NCBI GenBank assembly: GCA_000024525.1
Contig: CP001769.1
Location: 558,001 to 622,000, forward strand
Length of the DNA: 64,000 bases
Origin: Spirosoma linguale DSM 74
Lineage (GTDB): Bacteria; Bacteroidota; Bacteroidia; Cytophagales; Spirosomataceae
Direction of reading: 5' to 3'
The first letter of the stretch is position 1, and each line of letters begins with the position of its first letter. The notes beneath the pieces were generated by a model, which made no database searches, was not told the DNA's origin, and saw only the letters and a program-made list of their open reading frames with translations. A program made the position numbers and the translations under genes. Of the stretch, positions 8,015 to 15,949 are shown in pieces.

Positions 8015-9727
8015 ATGAACATCAACGGCGACGCCACGAAAGCAAACACTTACGACGCCATCGTCATCGGCTCGGGAATCAGCGGGGGCTGGGCGGCTAA
8101 AGAACTCTGCGAGAAGGGCTTGAAAACCCTTGTGCTGGAGCGGGGGCGGGATGTGAAACACATTGTCGATTACCCAACGGCCACGCTCAACCTCTGGGAG
8201 TTTCCGCATCGAAACCGTATGCCCGAGGCTTTCGATAAAGAGAATCCTATTGCTACCAAGTGTTATGCCCTCGACGAAGGCACCGAGCAGTTCTTCGTGA
8301 AAGATGCCGAGCACCCCTACGTGCAGGAGAAGCCGTTCGACTGGATTCGGGGCTATCAGGTGGGCGGAAAATCGCTGATCTGGGCACGGCAAACGCAGCG
8401 GTGGAGTAAGTTCGATTTTGAAGCCAACGCCCGCGATGGAGCCGCCGTCGACTGGCCTATTCGCTACGAAGATATTGCCCCCTGGTATAGTCATGTCGAG
8501 AAATTTGTGGGTATTAGTGGCAATAAAGACGGTTTGGAAACCCTGCCTGATGGCGAGTTTCTGAAACCCTGGCAACTCAACTGCGTGGAGAAACATATTC
8601 AGAAACGCGTTTCGGAAAGCTACCGAGACCGGCATGTGATCATTGGCCGGTGTGCTCACCTCACAGAACCCAAACAGATTCACTACGACCAGGGACGGGC
8701 GCAGTGCCAGGCCCGGCATTTGTGCTACCGGGGGTGCCCGTATGGCGGCTATTTCAGCAGTAACTCGTCTACGATTCCTTGGGCGGCCAAAACGGGAAAA
8801 CTCACGCTTCGGCCGGATTCGGTCGTGCATTCCATTATCTACGACGAGATCAAGAAGAAGGCGACGGGCGTTCGGGTAATTGACACGCATACCAAACAGA
8901 TGACGGAGTATTACGCCCGCATCATTTTCGTCAATGCCGCCTGCCTGAACACCAATTTGGTATTACTGAACTCAACTTCCCGGCGCTTCCCGAATGGACT
9001 GGGTAACGATAGTGGTGTACTTGGCCGCTATGTCGCTTTCCACAATTACCGGGGCAACATCGTGGCCGATTATGAAGGATTTGAGGACGGGTATTATTAC
9101 GGCCGTCGCCCGACAACGGCGTTTATGCCCAACTTCAGAAACGTTGGTAAGCAGGAAACCGATTTTCAGCGCGGCTACATGGTTGCGTTTAGTGCCGCTC
9201 GTGGTGGCTGGAGCCGGGGAGCGGGGCAGGAAGGCTTCGGAGCCGACTTCAAGGACAAACTGAGCGACCCCGGTGCCTGGCACGTGTTCATGATGATGCA
9301 GGCCGAAACGGTGCCGCGTTACGAAAACCACGTGCGGCTTAGCACCGATCAGAAAGATTCGTGGGGAATTCCGCAACTGGTAACCGCCATCGACTACACA
9401 GATAATGATGTAAAGGTGATGAAGGACTTTCTGCAACAGGGAGCCGAGATGCTGGAGAAGTCGGGCTGTAAGAACATTAACCCGTACGACGACCACCGGA
9501 ACCCTGGCCTCGATATTCATGAGATGGGTGGTGTGCGCATGGGCCGCGACCCTAAAACGTCGATGCTCAATGCCCATAACCAGCTCCATAACGTGAAGAA
9601 CGTGTTCGTAACCGATGGCGCGGCTATGACCTCTACCGGTTCGCAAAACCCGTCCATTACCTTCATGGCGCTCACTGCGCGGGCCGCGAACTTCGCCGTT
9701 AGTGAACTCAAAAAAGGAAATCTGTAA
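8015..9727 (+). CDS. GMC family FAD-dependent oxidoreductase
   Basis: A 570-residue glucose-methanol-choline oxidoreductase. The FAD-binding GSGISGG is at 19-25, after a beta strand (YDAIVIGS). The second FAD region YQVGGKSLIWARQTQRWS, a Cys-containing stretch CRGCPYGGYFSS and the C-terminal HEMGGVRMG (about 501) and NPSITFMALTARAA are all family features. Bacteroidota members usually oxidise sugars or sugar alcohols. No Tat or Sec signal and no small gluconate-dehydrogenase-type subunit 3 is adjacent, so electron acceptor and location are unclear. A long open frame on the opposite strand here is a composition shadow. Confidence 0.94.
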   Translation: MNINGDATKANTYDAIVIGSGISGGWAAKELCEKGLKTLVLERGRDVKHIVDYPTATLNLWEFPHRNRMPEAFDKENPIATKCYALDEGTEQFFVKDAEHPYVQEKPFDWIRGYQVGGKSLIWARQTQRWSKFDFEANARDGAAVDWPIRYEDIAPWYSHVEKFVGISGNKDGLETLPDGEFLKPWQLNCVEKHIQKRVSESYRDRHVIIGRCAHLTEPKQIHYDQGRAQCQARHLCYRGCPYGGYFSSNSSTIPWAAKTGKLTLRPDSVVHSIIYDEIKKKATGVRVIDTHTKQMTEYYARIIFVNAACLNTNLVLLNSTSRRFPNGLGNDSGVLGRYVAFHNYRGNIVADYEGFEDGYYYGRRPTTAFMPNFRNVGKQETDFQRGYMVAFSAARGGWSRGAGQEGFGADFKDKLSDPGAWHVFMMMQAETVPRYENHVRLSTDQKDSWGIPQLVTAIDYTDNDVKVMKDFLQQGAEMLEKSGCKNINPYDDHRNPGLDIHEMGGVRMGRDPKTSMLNAHNQLHNVKNVFVTDGAAMTSTGSQNPSITFMALTARAANFAVSELKKGNL

Positions 9728-9830
9728 TGAATGACGTACGGTAAAAATTCCGGAATTGAGCTTTTGATACTATCGTGGCCTGGAAGGCCATACGTCAAGT
9801 AACTCGTTTTTAAAGTAATCCTTACCGACG

Positions 9831-10265
9831 ATGAAGAAAACCATTCTAGTTGCGCTCGTTACCGTATGCAGCCTGTTGTCTCTGAACGGAAACGCACAAA
9901 GCAAAGACCAGGCCGCCGTAACGCAGGCTGTTAGCCAGCTCCGGACACTCATGATCGACCCCGATAAAGCCAAGCTGGAAGCACTGGCTACCGATGAGCT
10001 GAGTTACGGGCATTCGAACGGGAAGCTGGAGGACAAAAAAGAGTTTATCGAAGCCCTGATGAACGGCTCGTCGGACTTTAAAACCATCGACCTCACCGAT
10101 CAAACGGTTACTGTGGTCGATAATACCGCCTTCGTTCGGCACAAGCTAATGGCCGAAACGGCAAATGATGGGAAACCCGGCACCGCAAAGTTATCCGTGT
10201 TGCTCGTTTGGGTGAAGCAGAAAGGAAGCTGGAAATTACTGGCCCGACAGGCCGTTAAGATTTAG
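9831..10265 (+). CDS. Secreted NTF2-like (SnoaL/DUF4440) protein
   Basis: A 144-residue protein with a Sec signal peptide (hydrophobic core VALVTVCSLLSLNGNAQS, cleavage after NAQ). The rest is a small alpha+beta cone-fold protein of the nuclear-transport-factor-2 superfamily: helix with repeated Gln/Leu, the stretch ATDELSYGHSNGK, and a terminal beta strand SWKLLARQAVKI. Members bind small ligands or are catalytic; nothing fixes a function here. It follows the GMC gene on the same strand at 104 bp and could be co-transcribed. A good terminator follows. Confidence 0.88.
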   Translation: MKKTILVALVTVCSLLSLNGNAQSKDQAAVTQAVSQLRTLMIDPDKAKLEALATDELSYGHSNGKLEDKKEFIEALMNGSSDFKTIDLTDQTVTVVDNTAFVRHKLMAETANDGKPGTAKLSVLLVWVKQKGSWKLLARQAVKI

Positions 10266-10300
10266 TGTCGGTAGTATCGGCCTGCTATAGATCAAGCATA

Positions 10301-10334
10301 AATAAAGCCCGTCAGAAGTCTGACGGGCTTATTT
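10301..10334 (+). terminator. Intrinsic terminator
   Basis: Stem AAGCCCGTCAGA (10305-10316) with TCTGACGGGCTT (10319-10330), flanked by A-rich and T-rich sequence. It lies 35 nt after the NTF2-like stop and is usable in both directions. Confidence 0.85.
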
Positions 10335-10439
10335 GATTTAAAACCTATGATAACTAGTAAGTAAAGAGAACCAATTTTATTGGTATAACTCTCCTGAGCT
10401 CACCTGCCTGGTTACTACGATGGCAGGTAAAGGGAATGC

Positions 10440-11828
10440 CTATTTTTTCAGCGTTAGCTGTAACGAACTGTCATTTATCTCAAACGTCTTGTTTTTGAGC
10501 AGCTTCAGTACTTCGGCACTGGCTAGCAAGGCGGGTCCGTAGCCATGAGCCGCATAGGGGTTTATGGGTCGATGGTAATAAAAGGCCGGATCGAAGCCCA
10601 TACCCGTTCCTACGCAAACTCCTTCAACCTGTCCTTTATCCGTAACTTTCGTTGACATAGCATTCCAGCCGAGTAGAGTAGCGGGCGCATAAGCCAGCGG
10701 GTCGAGCCAGCCCTGGTTGATGGCATGAGCAAAGGCATAGACGTAAATCGCCGTTGCCGATGTTTCCAGATATGAATCGTGACGGTCAAGCAACTGGTGC
10801 CAGAATCCCGACCCCGATTGTTGAGCGGCCAGCCCTTTGGCGTGCGCTTTCAGCAAGTCCAGCATGGCTGGTCGGCCGGGGTGATTGGCGGGTAGGGCAT
10901 CCAGCAATTCTACCGCAGTCAGGATGCCCCAGCCATTGGCCCTCGCCCAGTGAAACTCCGGATGCACGCTCATGCCCTCAACCCAACCGTGCATGTACAA
11001 TCCTTTTTGCTGGTTGAACATCCGTTTCGAGAACTGCGTGACCTGTTTTACGGCTTCATCGAAGTACTTTTTATCGCCGGTGAGTTTGCCCATTTGCGCC
11101 AGAGCCGGAACGCTCATAAAGAGGTCATCGAGCCAAAGCGTGTTGGGCTGCGGGCGATTGCGGGCCAGCGTTCCGTCGGCCAAACGGTATTCTTTGGTCT
11201 GAATGTAATTGATGTAATTGTCGATCATGGGCCGCAGGTTGGCTTTTACACCCCCGGCGCGACTGGCCTTGATCATGGCCGCACACATCGCCCCGGCATC
11301 GTCGAGGGCGTGGGGGGCCAGCACCGCCCGCATGGGCGTGTTGGCAGTAGGGTCGGTGGTTACCTGAGCACGGAAGTAAGGCACCTGTGCGGCAATGAAC
11401 TCCAGTCGTTTGTTGGTATAGTCGGCATAGCGGGAATCGCCGGTGGCTTCACTGGCCAGCAGCATACCGGCATAGGTAACGCCCCACTCATAACTGATCA
11501 GCCGGAAGTCGCCGGGTTTAAAAATGGCATTGGGATTGAAGGAGCCGCCCGGAATAATGTCCTTTTTTGTCTCTTTGTCGATCAGCTGCGTTGGCGTATT
11601 GGCATCCAGATATGTATAAATTCGGTTAATAACCTTTGTGACATCCTCCGGTTTAGGCTGACCATAAGGCACCGGGTAATCGGGCTGTAACAGGTGCAGG
11701 GGGGTAGTGGAGTCGTTGGCTTTTGGCGCACCGGGTTGGGCATAGAGGGTGCTTCCGGTGAGCAGACCGGCGAGTACCAAACCCAGTGTGCGGTTTGAGA
11801 GACCAGTTTTAGATGGGTAATTAGACAT
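10440..11828 (-). CDS. Glycoside hydrolase family 88/105 protein
   Basis: A 462-residue secreted protein with a signal peptide (LGLVLAGLLTGSTLYAQ) and an alpha/alpha-barrel typical of unsaturated rhamnogalacturonyl/glucuronyl hydrolases (YteR-like). Family-like stretches include WGVTYAGMLLAS, LDDAGAMCAAMIKAS, LWLDDLFMSVPALAQMGKLTG, HPEFHWARANGWGILTAVELLD and SGFWHQLLDRHDSYLETSATA. These enzymes hydrate and split unsaturated uronate ends left by polysaccharide lyases. No lyase or SusCD pair is beside it, so the substrate is unassigned. Confidence 0.88.
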   Translation of the reverse strand: MSNYPSKTGLSNRTLGLVLAGLLTGSTLYAQPGAPKANDSTTPLHLLQPDYPVPYGQPKPEDVTKVINRIYTYLDANTPTQLIDKETKKDIIPGGSFNPNAIFKPGDFRLISYEWGVTYAGMLLASEATGDSRYADYTNKRLEFIAAQVPYFRAQVTTDPTANTPMRAVLAPHALDDAGAMCAAMIKASRAGGVKANLRPMIDNYINYIQTKEYRLADGTLARNRPQPNTLWLDDLFMSVPALAQMGKLTGDKKYFDEAVKQVTQFSKRMFNQQKGLYMHGWVEGMSVHPEFHWARANGWGILTAVELLDALPANHPGRPAMLDLLKAHAKGLAAQQSGSGFWHQLLDRHDSYLETSATAIYVYAFAHAINQGWLDPLAYAPATLLGWNAMSTKVTDKGQVEGVCVGTGMGFDPAFYYHRPINPYAAHGYGPALLASAEVLKLLKNKTFEINDSSLQLTLKK

Positions 11829-12048
11829 GATGATCGTTTAAATCAGGAGTTCAGTGAATGGTCTCCTGTTGGTTGGCTTATGATTACTAAAGTAGAGGCC
11901 AAATATTATGAATCCCTACTTAGTTTCTATCATGTACACTCCTGCATCAACTAAATAAGCCCTGATGAACCGCAAACTTTCACGCCGATAACCGGGTTGA
12001 TTTGAAACACGACGTATTTCGTCAACTTATTCAATTGTCGTTTTAATT

Positions 12049-12765
12049 ATGGCAGATAACAACAAAACCGCCCTCATTACGGGTGGCTCAAAAGGCATCG
12101 GCTACGGTATTGCCGAAGTACTGATCAATGAAGGAATCAAGGTAGCGATCACCAGCCGCTCGTCTGTAGCGGCCGAATTAGCAGCGGCTAAACTAAACGA
12201 GATCAAGCCCGGCTATGCACTTGGTATTGCCGCCGATGTGCGGGATTTGGCTTCGCAGCAAAAGGCTGTGGAGACGGTTCTTAGTGAGTGGGGACAACTC
12301 GATTATGTAATTGCCAATGCGGGGGTGGGGCATTTTGCTTCTATTCAGGAACTAACTCCCGAACAGTGGCAGGAAACCATCGACATTAATTTAACTGGTG
12401 TGTTCTACACGGCCAAGGCGACCCTTGATGCGCTGAAAGCAACTGAGGGATACTTCATTTCCATCGCTAGTCTGGCTGGAACAAACTTCTTCGAGAAAGG
12501 GGCTGCCTATAATGCCAGCAAGTTCGGTTTGGTAGGTTTCTCGCAGGCCATCATGCTTGATCTGCGCAGCGAAGGCATCAAAGTGACGACCATTATGCCC
12601 GGCTCGGTAGCCACCTATTTCAACGATCACCAGCCAAGTGAAAAGGATGCCTGGAAAATCCAGCCCGAAGACATCGGCCAGATCGTATCCGACCTGATTC
12701 ATATGCCCGCCCGCACGCTTCCCAGTAAAATTGAAGTACGTCCCACAAGGCCGGGAGGGAAGTAG
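12049..12765 (+). CDS. SDR family oxidoreductase
   Basis: A 238-residue classical SDR resembling 3-oxoacyl-ACP reductases. TGGSKGIGYG lies at about 10-19, NAGVGHF near 90, a Ser in ISIASLAG, and the catalytic YNASK near 150. Length is standard. Cytoplasmic, NAD(P)H-dependent; substrate not readable. It stands alone with about 220 bp of upstream space that contains the small dyad GACGTATTTCGTC. Its stop is followed at once by a word-type hairpin. Confidence 0.9.
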   Translation: MADNNKTALITGGSKGIGYGIAEVLINEGIKVAITSRSSVAAELAAAKLNEIKPGYALGIAADVRDLASQQKAVETVLSEWGQLDYVIANAGVGHFASIQELTPEQWQETIDINLTGVFYTAKATLDALKATEGYFISIASLAGTNFFEKGAAYNASKFGLVGFSQAIMLDLRSEGIKVTTIMPGSVATYFNDHQPSEKDAWKIQPEDIGQIVSDLIHMPARTLPSKIEVRPTRPGGK

Positions 12766-12919
12766 GTGGTTAGTGAGTAGGTGAAATAAGTGGAATAGTG
12801 AAGTGGTTGAGTAAGTGAAGTAAGTGGTTTGTGTCTCTGAATACTCTAGCTCCATTAACTACCCCTTACTTCACTCACTCTACCACTCCACCCATTATAC
12901 TTATTTTACCCACTACACC
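12766..12919. repeat. Long word-type intergenic hairpin
   Basis: Left arm 12766-12827, made of units such as AAGTGAAGT and AGTGAGT, pairs imperfectly over about 55-60 bp with 12858-12919. Indels fall between word units. It fills the convergent gap between the SDR stop and the ankyrin stop. The small open frame overlapping it is repeat-derived. Confidence 0.75.
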
Positions 12920-13404
12920 TATTCCCGAAGCAGTTGCCAGGCTTCCTCGTTGCCTTGCTGAACGGCCAGGTCCAGCGCCGTTAACCCACGGAAGTCCCGG
13001 ATGGTAGTGTCTGCACCATGTTCCAAAACCAGCTTTACCAGTTGATTCCGACCAAACAGTGTGGCGAACATTAGCGCGGTACCGTTGTTGCCGTTCTGTA
13101 TATTCAAATCTGCCCCGTGTTCAATCAGGAGTTTGGCAACCTCGGGATAGCCTTTAAAACAAACGCCCATCAGGGCCGTATTGCCGCTCGCATCCTGCAT
13201 ATTGACGTCGGCATTGGCCGCTAACAGGGCTTTTACCGCTTCCAGCTGACCGTCGTAGGCGGCTATAATTAACGGGGTAAATCCTTTGCCATTCTGATAA
13301 TTGACATTAACCCCGGCTTCGAGTAACTGATTGATATAGTCGACATCACCCTTACGGGCGGCATCAATAAGCAAGTCTTCGGGTTGGGCTGAAGAAAAAG
13401 ACAT
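12919..13404 (-). CDS. Ankyrin repeat protein
   Basis: A 161-residue protein made almost wholly of about four and a half ankyrin repeats. Examples are GKGFTPLIIAAYDGQLEAVK, GNTALMGVCFKGYPEVAKLL and GTALMFATLFGRNQLVKL, each with the TPLxxAA-like helix pair and a GADxN-type loop. There is no signal peptide or membrane segment, so it is probably cytosolic and mediates protein contacts. In bacteria such short ankyrin proteins often sit beside the enzyme they protect, such as a catalase; no such partner is clear here. Confidence 0.92.
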   Translation of the reverse strand: MSFSSAQPEDLLIDAARKGDVDYINQLLEAGVNVNYQNGKGFTPLIIAAYDGQLEAVKALLAANADVNMQDASGNTALMGVCFKGYPEVAKLLIEHGADLNIQNGNNGTALMFATLFGRNQLVKLVLEHGADTTIRDFRGLTALDLAVQQGNEEAWQLLRE

Positions 13405-13550
13405 AAACGGGTTTTATTGAGGATGTCTGAAATGGGTTACTGACAGGTAAACAAGCTATAATGGATTGTTTGTTTTAAAAACGCTTTATTCCGTCCAAAA
13501 GTCTGGTATCAAAAGGCAGTAAGGCTTATGGCAGTAACTTGTAGGATTCT

Positions 13551-14723
13551 ATGACAGTTCGATCAGGGGTTGACGTGTTTCTGAAGCATGTGGCCGTTTA
13601 CCAGGGCCAGCGGCTGGCATTAGTCACCAATCAGGCGGCTATTACCCATACGTATACGCCATCCCGACAGGCATTGCTCCGGGCTGGCTTTCCAATTGTG
13701 AAACTACTGTCGCCCGAGCATGGTCTGGATACTATCGGCGAAGATGGGAAGCCAATGCGCAATGGAATAGATGCGCTGACGGGCTTGCCTATTAGTAGTT
13801 TATACGGCGATAAACTCCAGCCAACGGCCGACGATCTGGCCGATGTCGATACCGTCATCGTGGATTTGCCCGACGTAGGTTGCCGTTTTTACACGTATTT
13901 ATGGACGCTGACGCAGGTGATGGAAGCCTCTACCAGTCATCAGAAACCGTTGATTCTGCTCGACCGGCCTAATCCGCTTTCCGGCCGGCTGGATTTAGCA
14001 GAAGGGCCACTGCTGGACGAGGCACACTGTTCTTCTTTTATCGGGCGATGGCGTATGCCGCTGCGGCACTCCTGTACGTTTGGTGAGTTAGCTATGTGTT
14101 GGCGGCAGGAACGACTACCAGCTCTGGCCCTCACCGTTGTCAGGGTAGAAGGATGGCAGCGAGATCAGTTTGCTACAGACTGGCAGCCGTCGTTCGTGCC
14201 AACGTCACCGGCCATGATAAGTGCAGAAGCAGCCCTGCTGTATCCGGGGCTGGGCTTGCTGGAGGCTACCAACCTGAGCGAAGGACGGGGTACACCAACG
14301 CCTTTCCGTGTTGCTGGCGCTCCCTGGCTGGATGCCGGTAAACTGGTCGCCATGTTTAATGAAATAGGCTTACCGGGTGTGGTAGCAAGGGCTGTTACGT
14401 TTGTTCCGCAAAGTATCAAATACGCTGGGCAGCTATGCCAGGGTCTCATGTTTCATGTTCTGCATCAACAGGACTTCAGGCCGGTATTGATGGGCCTGCT
14501 ATTCATTAAGCTTGTATACGACACTCATTTCGGGTATTTTAATTGGAGTTGTTACCCAACGCATGTCAACCCGACCGGCAAGCGTCATATGGACAAACTG
14601 CTGGGTATTCCTAACGCTGAAGAATTGTTCCGTCAGCCGTTGCCGGAGTTCACAAAAACGCTTCACAGCCTGTTAAGGTGCGAAGCGTGGATGGATAACA
14701 TGAAGCCGTATTTGTTCTATTAG
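13551..14723 (+). CDS. namZ: DUF1343 protein, NamZ-type exo-beta-N-acetylmuramidase
   Basis: A 390-residue DUF1343 protein. Family hallmarks are GQRLALVTNQAAI, LLSPEHGLDTIGEDG, DTVIVDLPDVGCRFYTYLWT, LLDRPNPL, GLGLLEATNLSEGRGTPTPF and a C-terminal helical part. Characterised members (NamZ) remove terminal N-acetylmuramic acid from peptidoglycan fragments during cell-wall recycling. No signal peptide is present: the frame is closed immediately upstream, since the ATG at 13528 reaches a stop after eight codons. This copy may therefore act in the cytoplasm or have lost its leader. It converges with the efflux adaptor gene only 2 nt away. Confidence 0.88.
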   Translation: MTVRSGVDVFLKHVAVYQGQRLALVTNQAAITHTYTPSRQALLRAGFPIVKLLSPEHGLDTIGEDGKPMRNGIDALTGLPISSLYGDKLQPTADDLADVDTVIVDLPDVGCRFYTYLWTLTQVMEASTSHQKPLILLDRPNPLSGRLDLAEGPLLDEAHCSSFIGRWRMPLRHSCTFGELAMCWRQERLPALALTVVRVEGWQRDQFATDWQPSFVPTSPAMISAEAALLYPGLGLLEATNLSEGRGTPTPFRVAGAPWLDAGKLVAMFNEIGLPGVVARAVTFVPQSIKYAGQLCQGLMFHVLHQQDFRPVLMGLLFIKLVYDTHFGYFNWSCYPTHVNPTGKRHMDKLLGIPNAEELFRQPLPEFTKTLHSLLRCEAWMDNMKPYLFY

Positions 14724-14725
14724 TC

Positions 14726-15868
14726 TTACTTCTGCACGGCTTTGATTGCCTGCCCGTCCCGGATTTCTTCCGACGCTTTCTTCACGATGGCTGTCCCGGC
14801 CTGTAAGTCGCCGAATACCTCCACCAGACTGTCTACGACGTTGCCTTTCTGAACCGACACCCACTGGGCCCGGTTGTCGTTTACTTTAATAACAAACATT
14901 TTCTCACTCGAACTAACGACGGATGTTGTCGGTACGAACAGCGTTTTGCCCGATCGCTCCACCGGCATCATCACCTCAGCGTACATGCCTGATTTAAGCT
15001 CGTGGGATGCGTTGGCTACGTCAAATTCCGCCATCATGGCCCGGTTCGTTTCTACCAGACTTTCAGCCGAGCGGGCCAGCTTCGCGTTGAACCGGCGGTT
15101 AGGCATGGCGTTGACCGAGAATGAAACGGCACTCTTTTTGGGAAGCTGATTGGCAAAGGTTTCCGGAATGGCAACCGTCAGTCGTAACGTTCGGCTGTCT
15201 TCCAGCACGAACAGCGGCTTCCCACTGTCGCCCGCGCCGACCAGGGCACCGGGGCTGATATTCCGCTCGATGACCATCCCATCGAAAGGAGCCGTAATGG
15301 TTAGGTATTGCCGAAGTTCCGTCTTGGCCTGATAGTTTGAGCGGGCTGCCTGAACCGTTCCCCGTGCCACCGCAACCATGGCGCTGTCGGCCTGCATCTT
15401 TGCCAGTGCCTGATCGAGTTCATTAGCCGACACGGCTCCTTCCATCTTCGCCGTTTGTACCAGCCGGGAGTAGGTCAGTTTACTGGCACGGGCCCGCGTT
15501 GTCTGCTCCACCAGGGTAGCCTCCTGCGCCTGAACCTGCGCCTGCGCCTGGCTGAGTTCCGAGATGACTTCGGGTGCGTCGAGCCGGGCGAGTATCTGTC
15601 CTTTGTGAACAGTTGTACCCCGGTCTACGGTCACATCGCGCACAAAGCCTTTTACTTTTGCATACATATTTACACGGTTCCAGGGTTTCAGTTCGCCGGG
15701 CAGAGTAACGCGGTTGCTGGGTTGTAAAGCCTGTACAGTCGTTACCTCAACCTGTTGTATGGCCGGTTCTTTGGTTTCAGCGGGTTTGTTATCGCTGCTG
15801 GCCGACGAACAGGCCGTAAAGCCAACAGCAAAAGAGGCTATTCCAATTAGCGTTATGAGCAGTTTCAT
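14726..15868 (-). CDS. RND efflux periplasmic adaptor lipoprotein
   Basis: About 380 residues from the ATG at 15868, chosen over an upstream in-frame ATG because it begins an evident lipoprotein signal (MKLLITLIGIASFAVGFTAC, lipid Cys20). HlyD/MFP features: a barrel-sandwich half (VKGFVRDVTVDRGTTVHKGQ), a long alpha-hairpin (SELSQAQAQVQAQEATLV) and the second half (TITAPFDGMVIERNISPGAL). It links an inner-membrane RND pump to a TolC-type channel. Third gene of the operon tolC-like, RND, adaptor, with a small hairpin between it and the pump gene. Confidence 0.95.
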   Translation of the reverse strand: MKLLITLIGIASFAVGFTACSSASSDNKPAETKEPAIQQVEVTTVQALQPSNRVTLPGELKPWNRVNMYAKVKGFVRDVTVDRGTTVHKGQILARLDAPEVISELSQAQAQVQAQEATLVEQTTRARASKLTYSRLVQTAKMEGAVSANELDQALAKMQADSAMVAVARGTVQAARSNYQAKTELRQYLTITAPFDGMVIERNISPGALVGAGDSGKPLFVLEDSRTLRLTVAIPETFANQLPKKSAVSFSVNAMPNRRFNAKLARSAESLVETNRAMMAEFDVANASHELKSGMYAEVMMPVERSGKTLFVPTTSVVSSSEKMFVIKVNDNRAQWVSVQKGNVVDSLVEVFGDLQAGTAIVKKASEEIRDGQAIKAVQK

Positions 15869-15892
15869 GTAGTTATTGAGTTGATAGTTACT

Positions 15893-15937
15893 GGTTATTG
15901 AGTTACTAGGTGACAATAACCCAGTAACTCAATAACC
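15893..15937. repeat. Word-type hairpin in efflux operon
   Basis: Arms 15893-15910 and 15920-15937 (18 bp, one mismatch, 9-nt loop) sit in an 81-nt gap between pump stop and adaptor start. A partial third copy of the word (AGTTATTGAGTTGATAG) lies at 15871-15887. It may modulate the ratio of pump to adaptor message. Confidence 0.75.
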
Positions 15938-15949
15938 AACTGATTGCTG

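Noticed and set aside
7832..8890. Long minus-strand open frame opposite the GMC oxidoreductase gene
   Set aside because: Predicted sequence lacks any family motif and lies antisense to a full-length, motif-complete GMC gene; a codon-composition shadow.
10950..11690. 246-codon plus-strand frame inside the GH88/105 gene
   Set aside because: Antisense shadow; the minus-strand protein has signal peptide and family motifs.
12766..12919. Small ORFs made of repeat words
   Set aside because: Read through the hairpin; biased composition and no motif.
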